Assembly (NCBI RefSeq): GCF_003664595.1
Contig: NZ_QXPZ01000009.1
Coordinates: forward strand, 1 to 38,021
Direction of reading: 5' to 3'
Source of the DNA: Atopobacter sp. AH10
GTDB lineage: Bacteria; Bacillota; Bacilli; Lactobacillales; Aerococcaceae
Length of the DNA: 38,021 bases
The notes beneath the pieces are model-generated. The model saw only the letters and a program-made list of their open reading frames with translations. It had not been told where the DNA came from and ran no database searches. The translations under genes were made by a program, and so were the position numbers. Numbering within the stretch: position 1 is the stretch's first letter; each line of letters begins with the position of its first letter. Shown here in pieces: positions 8,591 through 16,435 of the stretch.

Positions 8591-8660
8591 GCGTTCAGTA
8601 AGGATTGATTGAACCTCTGAGTGAAGTTTCATTCATTGATATCTGAAGGAATAGGGTGTG

Positions 8661-8798
8661 CCTGATCGAAATTTCATCCATCGTTACATGTAGGATGGAT
8701 AAGGCACCTGACCGAAATTTCATCCATCGTTACATGTAAAATGGGTAGGACATTTGATCGAAATTTCATCCATCGTTACATGTAAAATGGATAGGATA
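8661..8798. repeat. 46-bp tandem repeat, 3 copies plus a degenerate fourth
   Basis: Copies start at 8661, 8707 and 8753; a worn copy lies at about 8615-8660. The core is ATTTCATCCATCGTTACATG, shared exactly by all three. In the second and third copies TTACATGTAA forms a perfect 10-bp palindrome, and the first copy has CATCC/GGATG arms around it. The array follows the ATPase stop by 70 bp. No gene lies between 8591 and 9138. Confidence 0.92.
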
Positions 8799-8931
8799 TC
8801 TGCTAGGATTTTCAACGAGCATGCCTGCAAAAAAACGTACATGCCTGCACAAAGATAAAAAAAGCCTTAAGGGGTCACAAAAGAGTGAGCTTTCCTTTAT
8901 CCTTTGACAAAGACAATGACTAGTCGTCTGT

Positions 8932-8961
8932 GAGGGGGTTAGGTTTAGCTCCCTCTTTTTT
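8932..8961 (+). terminator. Rho-independent terminator
   Basis: GAGGGGG (8932-8938) pairs with CTCCCTC (8949-8955), with one G-T pair, followed by six T. It would stop read-through from the ATPase gene before the regulator gene. Confidence 0.75.
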
Positions 8962-9138
8962 ATAGAGAATAGACAAAACTAAACCGTCACCATTCCTATT
9001 AATGGTAAAACGTGGTATGCTAATAAGTAAAGTAGCTGGTAGATTGACTCTTTTCAAAGAACGCTAGGAAAAGAAGGTCAGGCAGTTACAATGAACATAC
9101 TATTGACAACCATAACAGAATAAAGGAGATTGGTATTG

Positions 9139-9435
9139 ATGAAAAATGATGAGAGCATTCGTCGTGCGGCGAAAATGTTGAAAGTTTTAGGGGATCCCTC
9201 TCGTTTAGCCATTATGAATTTTTTGAAAGATCAAGACGCTAATGTGACCGCCATTTGTGAGATGTTGGGAGCAGAACAATCAGCTGTATCCCATCAATTG
9301 AAGGTCTTGAGAGATTATCGTTTGGTAAAAACACATCGGGATGGGCGAAGTATTGTCTATTCTCCAGAAGATCGCCATGTGTATGATTTCTTAAATTTAG
9401 CTCTTGAACATGCCAGAGAAAGTGCTGACGAATAG
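9139..9435 (+). CDS. ArsR/SmtB-family metal-sensing repressor
   Basis: 98 residues, a winged-helix dimeric repressor. The recognition helix is AEQSAVSHQLKVLRD, followed by the wing THRDGRSIVYSP. The alpha5 zinc site of SmtB/CzrA is complete: D-x-H (EDRHVYDFL) with a second His 11 residues on, then Glu three residues later (LEHARE), matching SmtB D104, H106, H117 and E120. The alpha3 cysteine (AICEMLG) is also present, but not the CxC of CadC. This points to Zn(II) (or Co(II)) release from DNA. ATG 9139 was chosen because AAAGGAGA (9122-9129) is 9 nt away; an in-frame TTG lies at 9130. The natural target is probably the neighbouring ATPase and/or its own promoter; this is inferred from position. 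Confidence 0.9.
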   Translation: MKNDESIRRAAKMLKVLGDPSRLAIMNFLKDQDANVTAICEMLGAEQSAVSHQLKVLRDYRLVKTHRDGRSIVYSPEDRHVYDFLNLALEHARESADE

Positions 9436-9450
9436 ACGAATAATGGAAAA

Positions 9451-9487
9451 AAGAAAGGCTTACTCTTTAAATTGGGTAAGCTTTCTT
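9451..9487 (+). terminator. Terminator after the ArsR/SmtB gene
   Basis: AAGAAAGGCTTAC (9451-9463) pairs with GTAAGCTTTCTT (9476-9487) with a single bulged G. The stem is strong but the T-run is short. It begins 16 bp after the stop codon. Confidence 0.7.
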
Positions 9488-9528
9488 GCGTAGATGGAAG
9501 AACTGATGTTAGTCCGATGAGTGGGTAT

Positions 9529-9775
9529 AGACGATTGGAATATCGCCACAAGATTAGCTTGTGAAATCTATAGAGAGTGGCGCAAGTAAGTTACCTTGTT
9601 CAAGCAGTAGGAATAGCTATACAAGACTAGTTTCTACAAGCAGTAGGAATAGCGCCACAAGAGAACCTGTTGCAACAATAGAGGCTGACTCAAGGAAGAG
9701 GAGCCTCCACAAGCGATTAGAAGAGGGCGCAAGACTAGCCACTGTAGATGATTAGAATAGCGACACAAGAGCGAC
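9529..9775. repeat. 36-bp degenerate tandem repeat, about 7 copies
   Basis: Recognisable units start near 9601, 9637, 9673, 9710 and 9746, with older copies near 9529 and 9565. The recurring core is CAGTAGGAATAGCGCCACAA. CTAC-AAGCA-GTAG forms a small dyad in the best copies. It fills the gap 9488-9775 upstream of pepO. No promoter stands out in 9776-9850. Confidence 0.82.
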
Positions 9776-9860
9776 ATGCCCACACCACAAAATTTTCTGT
9801 AAAAATAGCTATGTACTGCCAAAAAATCTTGCAATAGCAGAGTTGAGAAAGGATAGAAGA

Positions 9861-11903
9861 ATGAAGGAAAAACACATGCCAAGTTTAACGGCTCGTTTGG
9901 GGATTGGTGTAGTTAGTTTGACGGCTACGCTGCTTTTAATTGGGACAGTACCGAATCCCAGTCCAGTCTTGGCCAAGGCGGAAGAAAAGCAAGAAGTAAA
10001 AAAAGATAAGAAAGTCAGTTACCGAGAAGATTTTTATGAAGCGGTGAATGGCGACTATTTAAAAAAAGTGAAATTGGATCCGGGTGAAGTGACAGACGGG
10101 GTGGCGAATGAAGCCTCCAGTAAGATTGACGACCGTCTGGAAAGTTTAATACAAGATTATATGGATGCAGATAAAAAAGACCTGAATCATGAACAAAAAC
10201 AATTATTGGCCTATTATGACCTGGCTTACGATTTTAAACGACGAGATAAAGAAGGAGCAAAGCCAGTTCAAGCTTATTTGAAGAAAATTGAAGCTTTATC
10301 TGACAGTCAAGCTTTATCGGATCAGTTGGTTCAATGGATGAAAGAAGGTCGGCCTTTGCCATTTAGTGTACAAGTGACAGCAGGCTTGAAAGATCCTACG
10401 ACCAATCAAGTGCTGATTAATTCAGGAGATTTAATCTTGCCAGACACCTCTTACTATAAAAAAGGCCATAAAAAGGCTGCTCAATTGTTGAAGGTATTTG
10501 AAAGTTCAACCACTGCTATGTTGGAAAAAATGGGCTACAGCAAGAAAGTGGCAGAAAAACATGTAAAGGGAGCCATAGCCTATGATGAACTGATGGCTAG
10601 CTTTAGGACGCCTAGTGAAAAACGCCGCAAGTCCAGTGAAAATATGATGGAAGTGACACCGGGGCAAGTGCATGAATGGACAGATACTTTTTCCTTGATG
10701 GACGTTATGGAAAAATTGCTGGGCAAGAATCCTCAAAAAATCAATGTGGATGATTTGATGTTTGCGAAAGGGCTTAAAACGCTCATGAGTCAAGAACATT
10801 TCGCTCAATTAAAATCTTGGATCTTAGTGAAACAAGCTAGAGAGGCAGCTCCATATTTATCGGATGACATTAGTGCTTTGGGAGAAAAAATGGATTTGGC
10901 GCAACAAGGTTTATCTGATCCAACTGATAAAGAATCCAAGGCTTTTGGTATCGTAACAGACCAATTTTCAGATGTTTTGTCAGTAGATTATGGGAAGAAA
11001 TATTTTGGTGAAAAAGCCAAGCAAGACGTTCAAGGAATGGTGGATAAACTGATCGCCATTTACAAGAAACGCCTCGCAAAGACAGAATGGTTGAGTCCGG
11101 AAACTCGCCAAAAAGCAATTGAAAAGATGGACAAGATGACATCTTTGGTGGGCTATCCTGATATGTATAGTGATTTAACGAGTGGTTATCAAATTGATCC
11201 GCATAAATCTTTCTTTGAAAACACTAAAATGATGCAACGTTTATCGCAAGCATCTGACTTTGAAGGTTATGGTGAAAAAGCTGATCGGGGTTCATGGGAA
11301 ATGAATTCCTATGAAGTCAATGCCTATTATTCATCCAATGATAATTTGATTTGCCTTCCTGCAGGGATGCTTCAAGCCCCTTACTATGATCCAAATCGGT
11401 CAGCCTCAGCTAATTGGGGAGGTATTGGGGCGACTATCGGTCATGAATTGTCCCATGCTTTCGATCCTGATGGTGCGGAATATGATGCAGATGGGGCTTT
11501 GAAAGATTGGTGGAAGGAAGAGGATTACAAAGCCTTCCAGGAACGGACGAAACGGATGGTTGCTCAGTTTGATGGCATAAAAATTTATGGCGGTAAAGTA
11601 GATGGAAAATTCACTCTAGCGGAAAATATAGCCGATAATGGTGGTTTAGCCGTTACTTTAGTGGCGATGAAAGATGAAAAAAATCCTGATTACAAGGCCT
11701 ACTTTAAGTCTTATGCCAGGTCTTGGGCAACAAAAAGCCGGAAAGCTTATGCAAATAGCCTTTTAGTCTTGGATGAACACGCTCCAGATAAATTGCGCAC
11801 CAATATTCCGATCACGAATTTTGATGAATTCTATGAAACATTTGGGGTGAAGAAGGGCGACCCTATGTACCGTGACCCTAAAGATCGTATTATTTTCTGG
11901 TAA
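9861..11903 (+). CDS. pepO: M13-family endopeptidase PepO, secreted form
   Basis: 680 residues. This is a neprilysin-like zinc metallopeptidase that cleaves oligopeptides. A signal sequence covers about residues 1-40 (positive start, hydrophobic LGIGVVSLTATLLLIGTVP, then PSPVLAKAEE), so export is expected, unlike the cytosolic lactococcal PepO. The zinc motif is HELSH at 528-532, and ENIADNGG starts at 588 with the third ligand Glu588 and Asp592. NANYSSN-like substrate-binding sequence appears as NAYYSSND. PMYRDPKDRIIFW resembles the conserved M13 C-terminus, although the usual final C-x-V-W is replaced by IIFW. ATG 9861 is chosen because AAAGGA lies 7 nt upstream; an in-frame TTG at 9843 lacks a site. 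Its stop overlaps the ribosome site of the next gene. Streptococcal PepO proteins act in peptide use and host-protein binding. Confidence 0.93.
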   Translation: MKEKHMPSLTARLGIGVVSLTATLLLIGTVPNPSPVLAKAEEKQEVKKDKKVSYREDFYEAVNGDYLKKVKLDPGEVTDGVANEASSKIDDRLESLIQDYMDADKKDLNHEQKQLLAYYDLAYDFKRRDKEGAKPVQAYLKKIEALSDSQALSDQLVQWMKEGRPLPFSVQVTAGLKDPTTNQVLINSGDLILPDTSYYKKGHKKAAQLLKVFESSTTAMLEKMGYSKKVAEKHVKGAIAYDELMASFRTPSEKRRKSSENMMEVTPGQVHEWTDTFSLMDVMEKLLGKNPQKINVDDLMFAKGLKTLMSQEHFAQLKSWILVKQAREAAPYLSDDISALGEKMDLAQQGLSDPTDKESKAFGIVTDQFSDVLSVDYGKKYFGEKAKQDVQGMVDKLIAIYKKRLAKTEWLSPETRQKAIEKMDKMTSLVGYPDMYSDLTSGYQIDPHKSFFENTKMMQRLSQASDFEGYGEKADRGSWEMNSYEVNAYYSSNDNLICLPAGMLQAPYYDPNRSASANWGGIGATIGHELSHAFDPDGAEYDADGALKDWWKEEDYKAFQERTKRMVAQFDGIKIYGGKVDGKFTLAENIADNGGLAVTLVAMKDEKNPDYKAYFKSYARSWATKSRKAYANSLLVLDEHAPDKLRTNIPITNFDEFYETFGVKKGDPMYRDPKDRIIFW

Positions 11904-11915
11904 AGGAGGCCTAGG

Positions 11916-12737
11916 ATGGCGATTCAATTGATTGTTTCTGACATAGATGGAACTATTTTGGATGATCAACATAGAATAAGCAGTCGTTTGGTGAAAACTT
12001 TAGAAAATGTTAAAGCAAGGGGAATAGTTTTTGCTTTGGCTTCAGCAAGACCACCAATGGGGATGACTGAAATTTCTAAAAGCTTAGGCGTTAGTCATCA
12101 CCCTCTTGTGGCCTATAATGGAGCCTTGATTCAATCAAGTGCCTTGGAGGGCTCTGAGCTTATGGCAAGTCATTGCCTAGCAAGTGATGATTTACTTATT
12201 TTGTTGGAATATCTAGAAAAAGATTTTAAAGAGCTTTCCCCTCAACTTTATAGCCATAATCATTGGTATGCCAAAAAGTGGGATCGCTGGACCAAGGAAG
12301 AGGCTGACATTACCGGTCTCACTCCAGAAATTGCCGACTTAATCGACTTAGTGCGTCAAGGACAGGATATTCATAAATTATTGATTATCGGTGAGGCAAC
12401 TGAAGTTCAGGCCTTCCTACAAGTGGCGCAAGGCTTAAATTTATCCAGTCTAGTGATGGGTTTATCGAAGGAAAATTATTTAGAGGTAACCGATAAAGTG
12501 GTCTCCAAAGAACAAGCTTTGAGGGATTTAGCCCAGCACTTCCACATTGATTTGGAGCAAACAATGGCTATAGGAGATAATTTTAATGACCTTCCTATGC
12601 TTAAAATTGCAGGCTGTGGGGTAGCTATGGGGAATGCGCCAGATGAAGTGAAAGAAGGAGCTGCTCATGTGACATCTAGCCATAAGGAAGATGGGGTCGC
12701 TCAAGCCTTAGAGAAGTATGTACTAGCTAAGATGTAA
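11916..12737 (+). CDS. Cof-type HAD phosphatase
   Basis: 273 residues. Motif I is DIDGT with Asp9 (nucleophile) and Asp11. Motif II Ser lies in FALASARPP. Motif III Lys is in VVSKEQAL and motif IV is GDNFNDLPML, followed by GVAMGNAPDEV. The long insertion between motifs II and III is the C2B cap typical of the Cof/YidA subfamily. These cytosolic Mg-dependent enzymes remove phosphate from sugar phosphates, nucleotides or flavin precursors; the substrate is not predictable. AAAGGAGG at the pepO stop gives a 12-bp gap, so the two genes form one transcript. Its last codons are repeated downstream. Confidence 0.9.
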   Translation: MAIQLIVSDIDGTILDDQHRISSRLVKTLENVKARGIVFALASARPPMGMTEISKSLGVSHHPLVAYNGALIQSSALEGSELMASHCLASDDLLILLEYLEKDFKELSPQLYSHNHWYAKKWDRWTKEEADITGLTPEIADLIDLVRQGQDIHKLLIIGEATEVQAFLQVAQGLNLSSLVMGLSKENYLEVTDKVVSKEQALRDLAQHFHIDLEQTMAIGDNFNDLPMLKIAGCGVAMGNAPDEVKEGAAHVTSSHKEDGVAQALEKYVLAKM

Positions 12738-12876
12738 AGAAAAAGTTGAGACTAGAGCGGTAGCTTCTAGGAAAGGTGTAGAAAGAAATATGCTTACAAG
12801 AGAAGTATGTACTCGCTAAGCTGTAAAGAAAAAGTTGAGACTAGAGCGGTAGCTTCTAGGCAAGGTGTAGAAAGAA
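12711..12876. repeat. 89-bp tandem duplication that includes the HAD gene's last codons
   Basis: The segment starting GAGAAGTATGTACT at 12711, inside the HAD gene, recurs at 12800. It carries a copy of the last seven or so codons and the stop, then GTAAAGAAAAAGTTGAGACT and what follows. The copy has only a few changes. No promoter or start is attached to it, so it is a dead copy of the gene end. Confidence 0.92.
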
Positions 12877-12956
12877 CGTTGCCCCCTGGAGCGCCAGCTT
12901 CTAGGCAAGGTGTAGAAAGAACGTTGCCCCCTGGAGCGCCAGCTTCTAGCTAAGGC
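12853..12956. repeat. 45-bp tandem repeat, 2.3 copies
   Basis: Units start at 12853 and 12898 and are identical, with a partial third at 12943 (CTTCTAGCTAAGG). The unit is an expansion of the end of the 89-bp repeat before it, so the two arrays are nested. 12957-13120 holds no gene. Confidence 0.93.
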
Positions 12957-13122
12957 AAAAGAATAGACAGGCAAGTTGAAGCAATAAGCTTGAGCCTTCA
13001 GATGGACTTGGCTAGAATAAGCATGTTAGTGATTAACGGCTAACATAAACGATGACTGATTGCTTGATAGGACTATTAACATCTGGATACTAGGAAGATA
13101 ATGATCTATATTTTTAAATAGC

Positions 13123-13177
13123 TTATAAAATTTTATAAAAGTATTTTACTTGCATAATGGGGGCAATAGGGTAAAAT
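13123..13177 (+). promoter_or_regulatory. cysK promoter with an upstream palindrome
   Basis: TTGCAT (13150-13155) and TAAAAT (13172-13177) are separated by 16 bp. Twelve bases upstream of the -35 is the perfect 16-bp palindrome TTATAAAATTTTATAA (13123-13138). Sulfur genes in Firmicutes are controlled by CymR or by LysR-type CmbR/FhuR regulators that bind AT-rich sites near the promoter. Assigning the palindrome to either is a guess; it could also be an UP element. Confidence 0.6.
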
Positions 13178-13220
13178 GATAGTCAATTAATACTATTTAT
13201 CACCCTGAAGGAGGATGACT

Positions 13221-14135
13221 ATGATTTACTCTAATGTTGCTGAAGCTATTGGGGATACGCCTCTCATTCACTTACCTCAAGTTGGTCAAGAGGCTGATAT
13301 ATATGTGAAATTAGAATCTAGAAATCCGGGTGGGTCAATTAAAGATCGTCCAGTAAAATATATACTAGATAGTTTGTTGGAAAGTGGACAATTAAAGCCA
13401 GGTGGGACTATTGTGGAAGCAACCTCTGGAAATACAGGGATTGCCCTCGCTATGTTGGGGGCTGGCCTTGGTTTGCGGGTTGTTATCACGATGCCGGAAA
13501 CAATGAGTGTAGAGCGTCGCCAGCTGATCCAAGCTTATGGGGCAGAAATTGTGTTGACTAAAGGGTCAGAAGGAATGAAGGGAGCAAAAGATAAAGCTTT
13601 GGCTCTTGCGGAAGAATACCATGCGCCTATTCTCGGGCAATTTGTTAGTCCGGCTAATGTGAAAGCTCATGAAGAAACCACTGGACCAGAAATTATTGCC
13701 GAGCTTCCGGATGTGGATGGCTTTGTAGCAGGAATTGGGACTGGGGGAACAGTGACTGGAGTAGGACATGCTCTCAAAGCTCATAATGAACAGGTTGTTG
13801 TTTGGGGGGTAGAACCAGAAAGCTCTCCTCTATTGACGAAAGGTCAAGCAGGTCCACACAAAATTCAAGGGATCGGCGCTAACTTTATCCCAGATATTTT
13901 AGATCGTGAGGTCTTGGATGAAGTGGCGACGGTGACTAATGAAGAAGCCTTGGATGAAGCAGCCCGTATTGCTCGGGATTATGGCATTTTGGCTGGATTT
14001 TCATCTGGAGCGAACTTAGTAGCAGCTAAACGATTGGCTAAGCAATTAGGTCATGGGAAGAAAGTTGTGGTAGTCTTCCCAGATACTGGGGAACGCTACC
14101 TATCGTCAGGAGTGTATGGGAATGGAAATAACTAA
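13221..14135 (+). CDS. cysK: Cysteine synthase (O-acetylserine sulfhydrylase)
   Basis: 304 residues, PLP-dependent, joining sulfide to O-acetylserine to make cysteine. The cofactor lysine is Lys41 in NPGGSIKDRP. The substrate loop TSGNTG (about 69-74) and the phosphate-binding loop GIGTGGTVTG are intact. ATG 13221 is chosen because GAAGGAGG ends 6 nt before it; the in-frame ATG at 13215 directly touches the ribosome site. The gene overlaps cysE by 14 nt, so the two are translationally coupled. The length and the 'VVVFPDTGERYLSS' end are usual for CysK rather than cystathionine beta-synthase. Confidence 0.95.
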   Translation: MIYSNVAEAIGDTPLIHLPQVGQEADIYVKLESRNPGGSIKDRPVKYILDSLLESGQLKPGGTIVEATSGNTGIALAMLGAGLGLRVVITMPETMSVERRQLIQAYGAEIVLTKGSEGMKGAKDKALALAEEYHAPILGQFVSPANVKAHEETTGPEIIAELPDVDGFVAGIGTGGTVTGVGHALKAHNEQVVVWGVEPESSPLLTKGQAGPHKIQGIGANFIPDILDREVLDEVATVTNEEALDEAARIARDYGILAGFSSGANLVAAKRLAKQLGHGKKVVVVFPDTGERYLSSGVYGNGNN

Positions 14136-14688
14136 GGAAGAGTCATCTTTTCTTAGTGAACGTTGGATGGCAGTTGCAGAAGAAATTTATCGAAAAGATC
14201 CTGCAGCGACCTGCCCACGTGAAGTGTATGAACTCTATCCTGGGCTACAAGCCTTAATGGATCATGATATAGCTCACTTACTTTACCTCAAAGGGGAAAA
14301 ATTTGAAGCTAGACGAATTGCAGAACAATCTAGACGTGAGACGGGTATAGAGATACACCCAGGGGCTCAGTTAGCTGATACGGTCTTTATTGACCATGGA
14401 CTGGGCGTGGTGATTGGGGAAACGGCAATTGTCGGCGAACATGTTCTGATCTATCATGGCGTTACCCTAGGAGGGGTTGGTCAAACAAAGGGCGTTAAAA
14501 GACATCCAACCATTGAAGATCATGTCTTGATTGGGACAGGAGCAACTATTTTAGGCAATATTACGATTGGACATCATGCACGTATTGGAGCTGGAGCAGT
14601 GGTTTTAGAAGATGTGCCGGCCTATGCAACAGCTGTAGGTGTTCCAGCGAAAATTATCCCGCATGACGGGGATGAAAGAGAAGAGTAA
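14122..14688 (+). CDS. cysE: Serine O-acetyltransferase
   Basis: 188 residues. It acetylates serine with acetyl-CoA to feed the cysK product made just upstream. A short alpha-helical N-terminus (about 65 residues) precedes left-handed beta-helix hexapeptide repeats. The catalytic histidines are in IDHGLG and YHGVTLGG, and GVPAKII closes the helix, as in the short Gram-positive CysE/EpsC type. ATG 14122 is preferred over 14116 for spacing to CAGGAG. The last residues are DEREE: there is no C-terminal isoleucine, the residue that inserts into the CysK active site in the classical cysteine synthase complex. Confidence 0.94.
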   Translation: MEITKEESSFLSERWMAVAEEIYRKDPAATCPREVYELYPGLQALMDHDIAHLLYLKGEKFEARRIAEQSRRETGIEIHPGAQLADTVFIDHGLGVVIGETAIVGEHVLIYHGVTLGGVGQTKGVKRHPTIEDHVLIGTGATILGNITIGHHARIGAGAVVLEDVPAYATAVGVPAKIIPHDGDEREE

Positions 14689-14768
14689 GGAGTTACTAAT
14701 CGACCCCATAAAAAAGCGCAGAACGTTTTGGATAGAAAGTAAAGATCTAGTGAGCAATTCCATAAAAA

Positions 14769-14816
14769 AAGAGCCCAAGGGTTTGGTGATTATTTACCGA
14801 ATCCTTGGGCTTTTTG
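14769..14816 (+). terminator. Strong terminator after cysKE
   Basis: AAGAGCCCAAGG...GGT pairs with ACC...CCTTGGGCTTTTT through a stem of about 15 bp with small mismatches (5' arm about 14769-14787, 3' arm 14794-14813). A five-T run follows, and A-rich sequence precedes it. Confidence 0.9.
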
Positions 14817-14867
14817 TGCTTCTTTATATTGGATTTCCTCATGCAAGGGGATTTTAGAGCTTTCAAA

Positions 14868-14888
14868 GAGTCAGTTTATAGCTGACTC
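14868..14888 (-). terminator. Hairpin beyond the malic enzyme gene end, possible minus-strand terminator
   Basis: GAGTCAG (14868-14874) and CTGACTC (14882-14888) form a perfect 7-bp stem with a 7-nt loop. Read on the minus strand it is followed by TTTGAAA, a short T-run. It lies about 175 bp beyond the malic enzyme stop, past the repeat array. Confidence 0.4.
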
Positions 14889-14892
14889 ATTT

Positions 14893-15033
14893 ATACATGA
14901 GGATAAGTTCTTGAGCTACTTCTACCAGCTCTATATTTTTAGTCTGATCCATGTATACATGAGGATAAGTTCTTCAGCTACTTCTACCAGCTCTATATTT
15001 TTAGACTGATCCATGTATACATGAGGATAACTT
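14893..15033. repeat. 62-bp tandem repeat, 2.3 copies
   Basis: Units start at 14893, 14955 and 15017 (partial), each opening ATACATGAGGATAA. The unit junctions create the perfect 12-bp palindrome CATGTATACATG at 14950-14961 and 15012-15023. The array lies between the convergent cysKE terminator and the malic enzyme stop. Confidence 0.93.
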
Positions 15034-15063
15034 GATTAAGGCTTATCTTGCTTGACTAATGAT

Positions 15064-16224
15064 TTATTGAGCAGCACGACGAACACTTTCGGCAACGACT
15101 TCTGTGACCCCTTCTTTAAAGGCATCAGGAATGATATGGTCTGGAGCCAGTTCATCATCAGAAACAAGACTAGCTATCCCACGAGCTGCAGCGATTTGCA
15201 TGTCGATAGTAATGTCACGAGAGCGAGCGTCCAGTGCCCCTCTAAAGATACCAGGGAAAGCCAAAACGTTATTGATTTGGTTAGGGAAGTCGCTTCTCCC
15301 AGTTCCTACAATATAAGCTCCAGCTTTTAAAGCTTCGTCTGGATAGATTTCTGGATCTGGATTAGCCATAGCAAAGATAACAGCTTTATCGTTCATGCTA
15401 CTAATCCATTCAGCTTTTAAGACACCAGGAGCAGAAACACCAATGAAAACATCAGCGCCAACTAGGGCATCTTGTAAAGTCCCATGGCGGTGTTCTTGGT
15501 TCGTTTCTTTAGCAATAGCTGCATGGTGGGCTGGTAAATTCTCAGCTTGATCTTCGCTTAAAATACCGACCTTATCGCAAACGATGACATGCTTAGCCCC
15601 TGCATAGAGGAGTTTTCGAGTGATCGCTAAACCTGCAGCCCCTGCTCCATTGATAACAAAGCGAGCGTCTTCTAGGGCTAGTTTTTTCAATTTCAAGGCA
15701 TTAAAGACACCGGCTAAAACAACGATCGCCGTTCCATGTTGATCATCATGGAAGACTGGAATATCCAATTCTTTGATCAAGCGTTGTTCGATTTCTAGAC
15801 AACGGGGAGCAGAGATATCTTCCAAATGAATACCACCAAACGTTGGGGCGATCGCCTTAATGACTTGGACGATTTCATCAACATCTTGCGTATCTAAAAC
15901 GATAGGAACAGCATCGACATCAGCGAAACGTTTGAAGAGGGCGGCCTTACCTTCCATAACAGGCATAGCTGCTTTAGCGCCGATATTCCCAAGACCTAAA
16001 ACAGATGACCCATCACTGATGATGGCTACCGTATTTTTCTTGGTGGTCATGGTGTAGACCAGGTCAGGATTTTTAGCAATAGCCGATGAAACAGCACCAA
16101 CGCCTGGAGAATAGGCAATACTTAAATCTTCACGAGTATTAATGGCGACTTTTGGGACGACTTCCAGTTTCCCGCCGAATTTTTCGGCTTGTTCTAGAGC
16201 TGCACGATTCACATCTTTAACCAT
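15064..16224 (-). CDS. NAD(P)-dependent malic enzyme (short, oxidative decarboxylase)
   Basis: 386 residues. It converts malate to pyruvate and CO2 in the cytosol. SIAYSPGVG carries the catalytic tyrosine, GNIGAKAAMPVMEGK the catalytic lysine, and HLEDISAPRC and FHDDQHGTA the divalent metal ligands. INGAGAAGLA is the dinucleotide-binding loop. The length fits the short bacterial MaeA/MaeE-type enzyme without a phosphotransacetylase fusion. The ribosome site AGAGGAG precedes ATG 16224. In lactic bacteria such enzymes serve malate or citrate use. No malate transporter or two-component system is next to it. The symbol is withheld because cofactor choice is not visible. Confidence 0.93.
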   Translation of the reverse strand: MVKDVNRAALEQAEKFGGKLEVVPKVAINTREDLSIAYSPGVGAVSSAIAKNPDLVYTMTTKKNTVAIISDGSSVLGLGNIGAKAAMPVMEGKAALFKRFADVDAVPIVLDTQDVDEIVQVIKAIAPTFGGIHLEDISAPRCLEIEQRLIKELDIPVFHDDQHGTAIVVLAGVFNALKLKKLALEDARFVINGAGAAGLAITRKLLYAGAKHVIVCDKVGILSEDQAENLPAHHAAIAKETNQEHRHGTLQDALVGADVFIGVSAPGVLKAEWISSMNDKAVIFAMANPDPEIYPDEALKAGAYIVGTGRSDFPNQINNVLAFPGIFRGALDARSRDITIDMQIAAARGIASLVSDDELAPDHIIPDAFKEGVTEVVAESVRRAAQ

Positions 16225-16263
16225 TTGATTACTCCTCTCTTTTATCGCGAATGAGCGATCAGC

Positions 16264-16335
16264 CAGCTGATATATAGTTCAGCTGACTATCAGATTTTTC
16301 ACCTTAATAGTGACCCTTTTTATTGGAAAGGTCAA
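16264..16335 (-). promoter_or_regulatory. Malic enzyme promoter and repeated CAGCTG sites
   Basis: On the minus strand TTGACC (16335-16330) is followed after 17-18 bp by CACTAT/ACTATT, a modest -10. Downstream, in the leader, CAGCTG occurs twice (16280-16285 and 16264-16269), 16 bp apart, within a larger dyad TCAGCTGA-N-TCAGCTGG. The dyad lies 40-60 bp before the start codon, a good place for an operator or leader hairpin. The regulator is unknown. Confidence 0.5.
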
Positions 16336-16421
16336 TAGGAGAGAGATTAGAAATAAGCGCGTAAAGGCGAAAAAACTCCTATAAAACAGTCGGATAATGA
16401 GTGTTTAAGACTGGAAAAGTG

Positions 16422-16435
16422 TAAAAGCGCTTACT
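16422..16435. promoter_or_regulatory. Candidate catabolite-responsive element (cre)
   Basis: TAAAAGCGCTTACT matches the CcpA-site consensus TGWAARCGYTWWCW at all but the second position and has the dyad AAGCGCTT at its centre. It lies about 90 bp upstream of the presumed malic enzyme promoter. Malic enzyme genes are commonly glucose-repressed in this group, which fits, but the position is rather far for simple repression. Confidence 0.45.

Noticed and set aside
9103-9138. TTGACA at 9103 as the promoter of the ArsR/SmtB gene
   Set aside because: A -10 at correct spacing would fall on the ribosome site and start codon. No good alternative was found.
9529-9775. CRISPR array (36-bp period)
   Set aside because: Units are contiguous with no unique spacers, they diverge steadily, and no cas genes are near. 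The same applies to the 37-bp array at 19504 and the 20-bp array at 17751.
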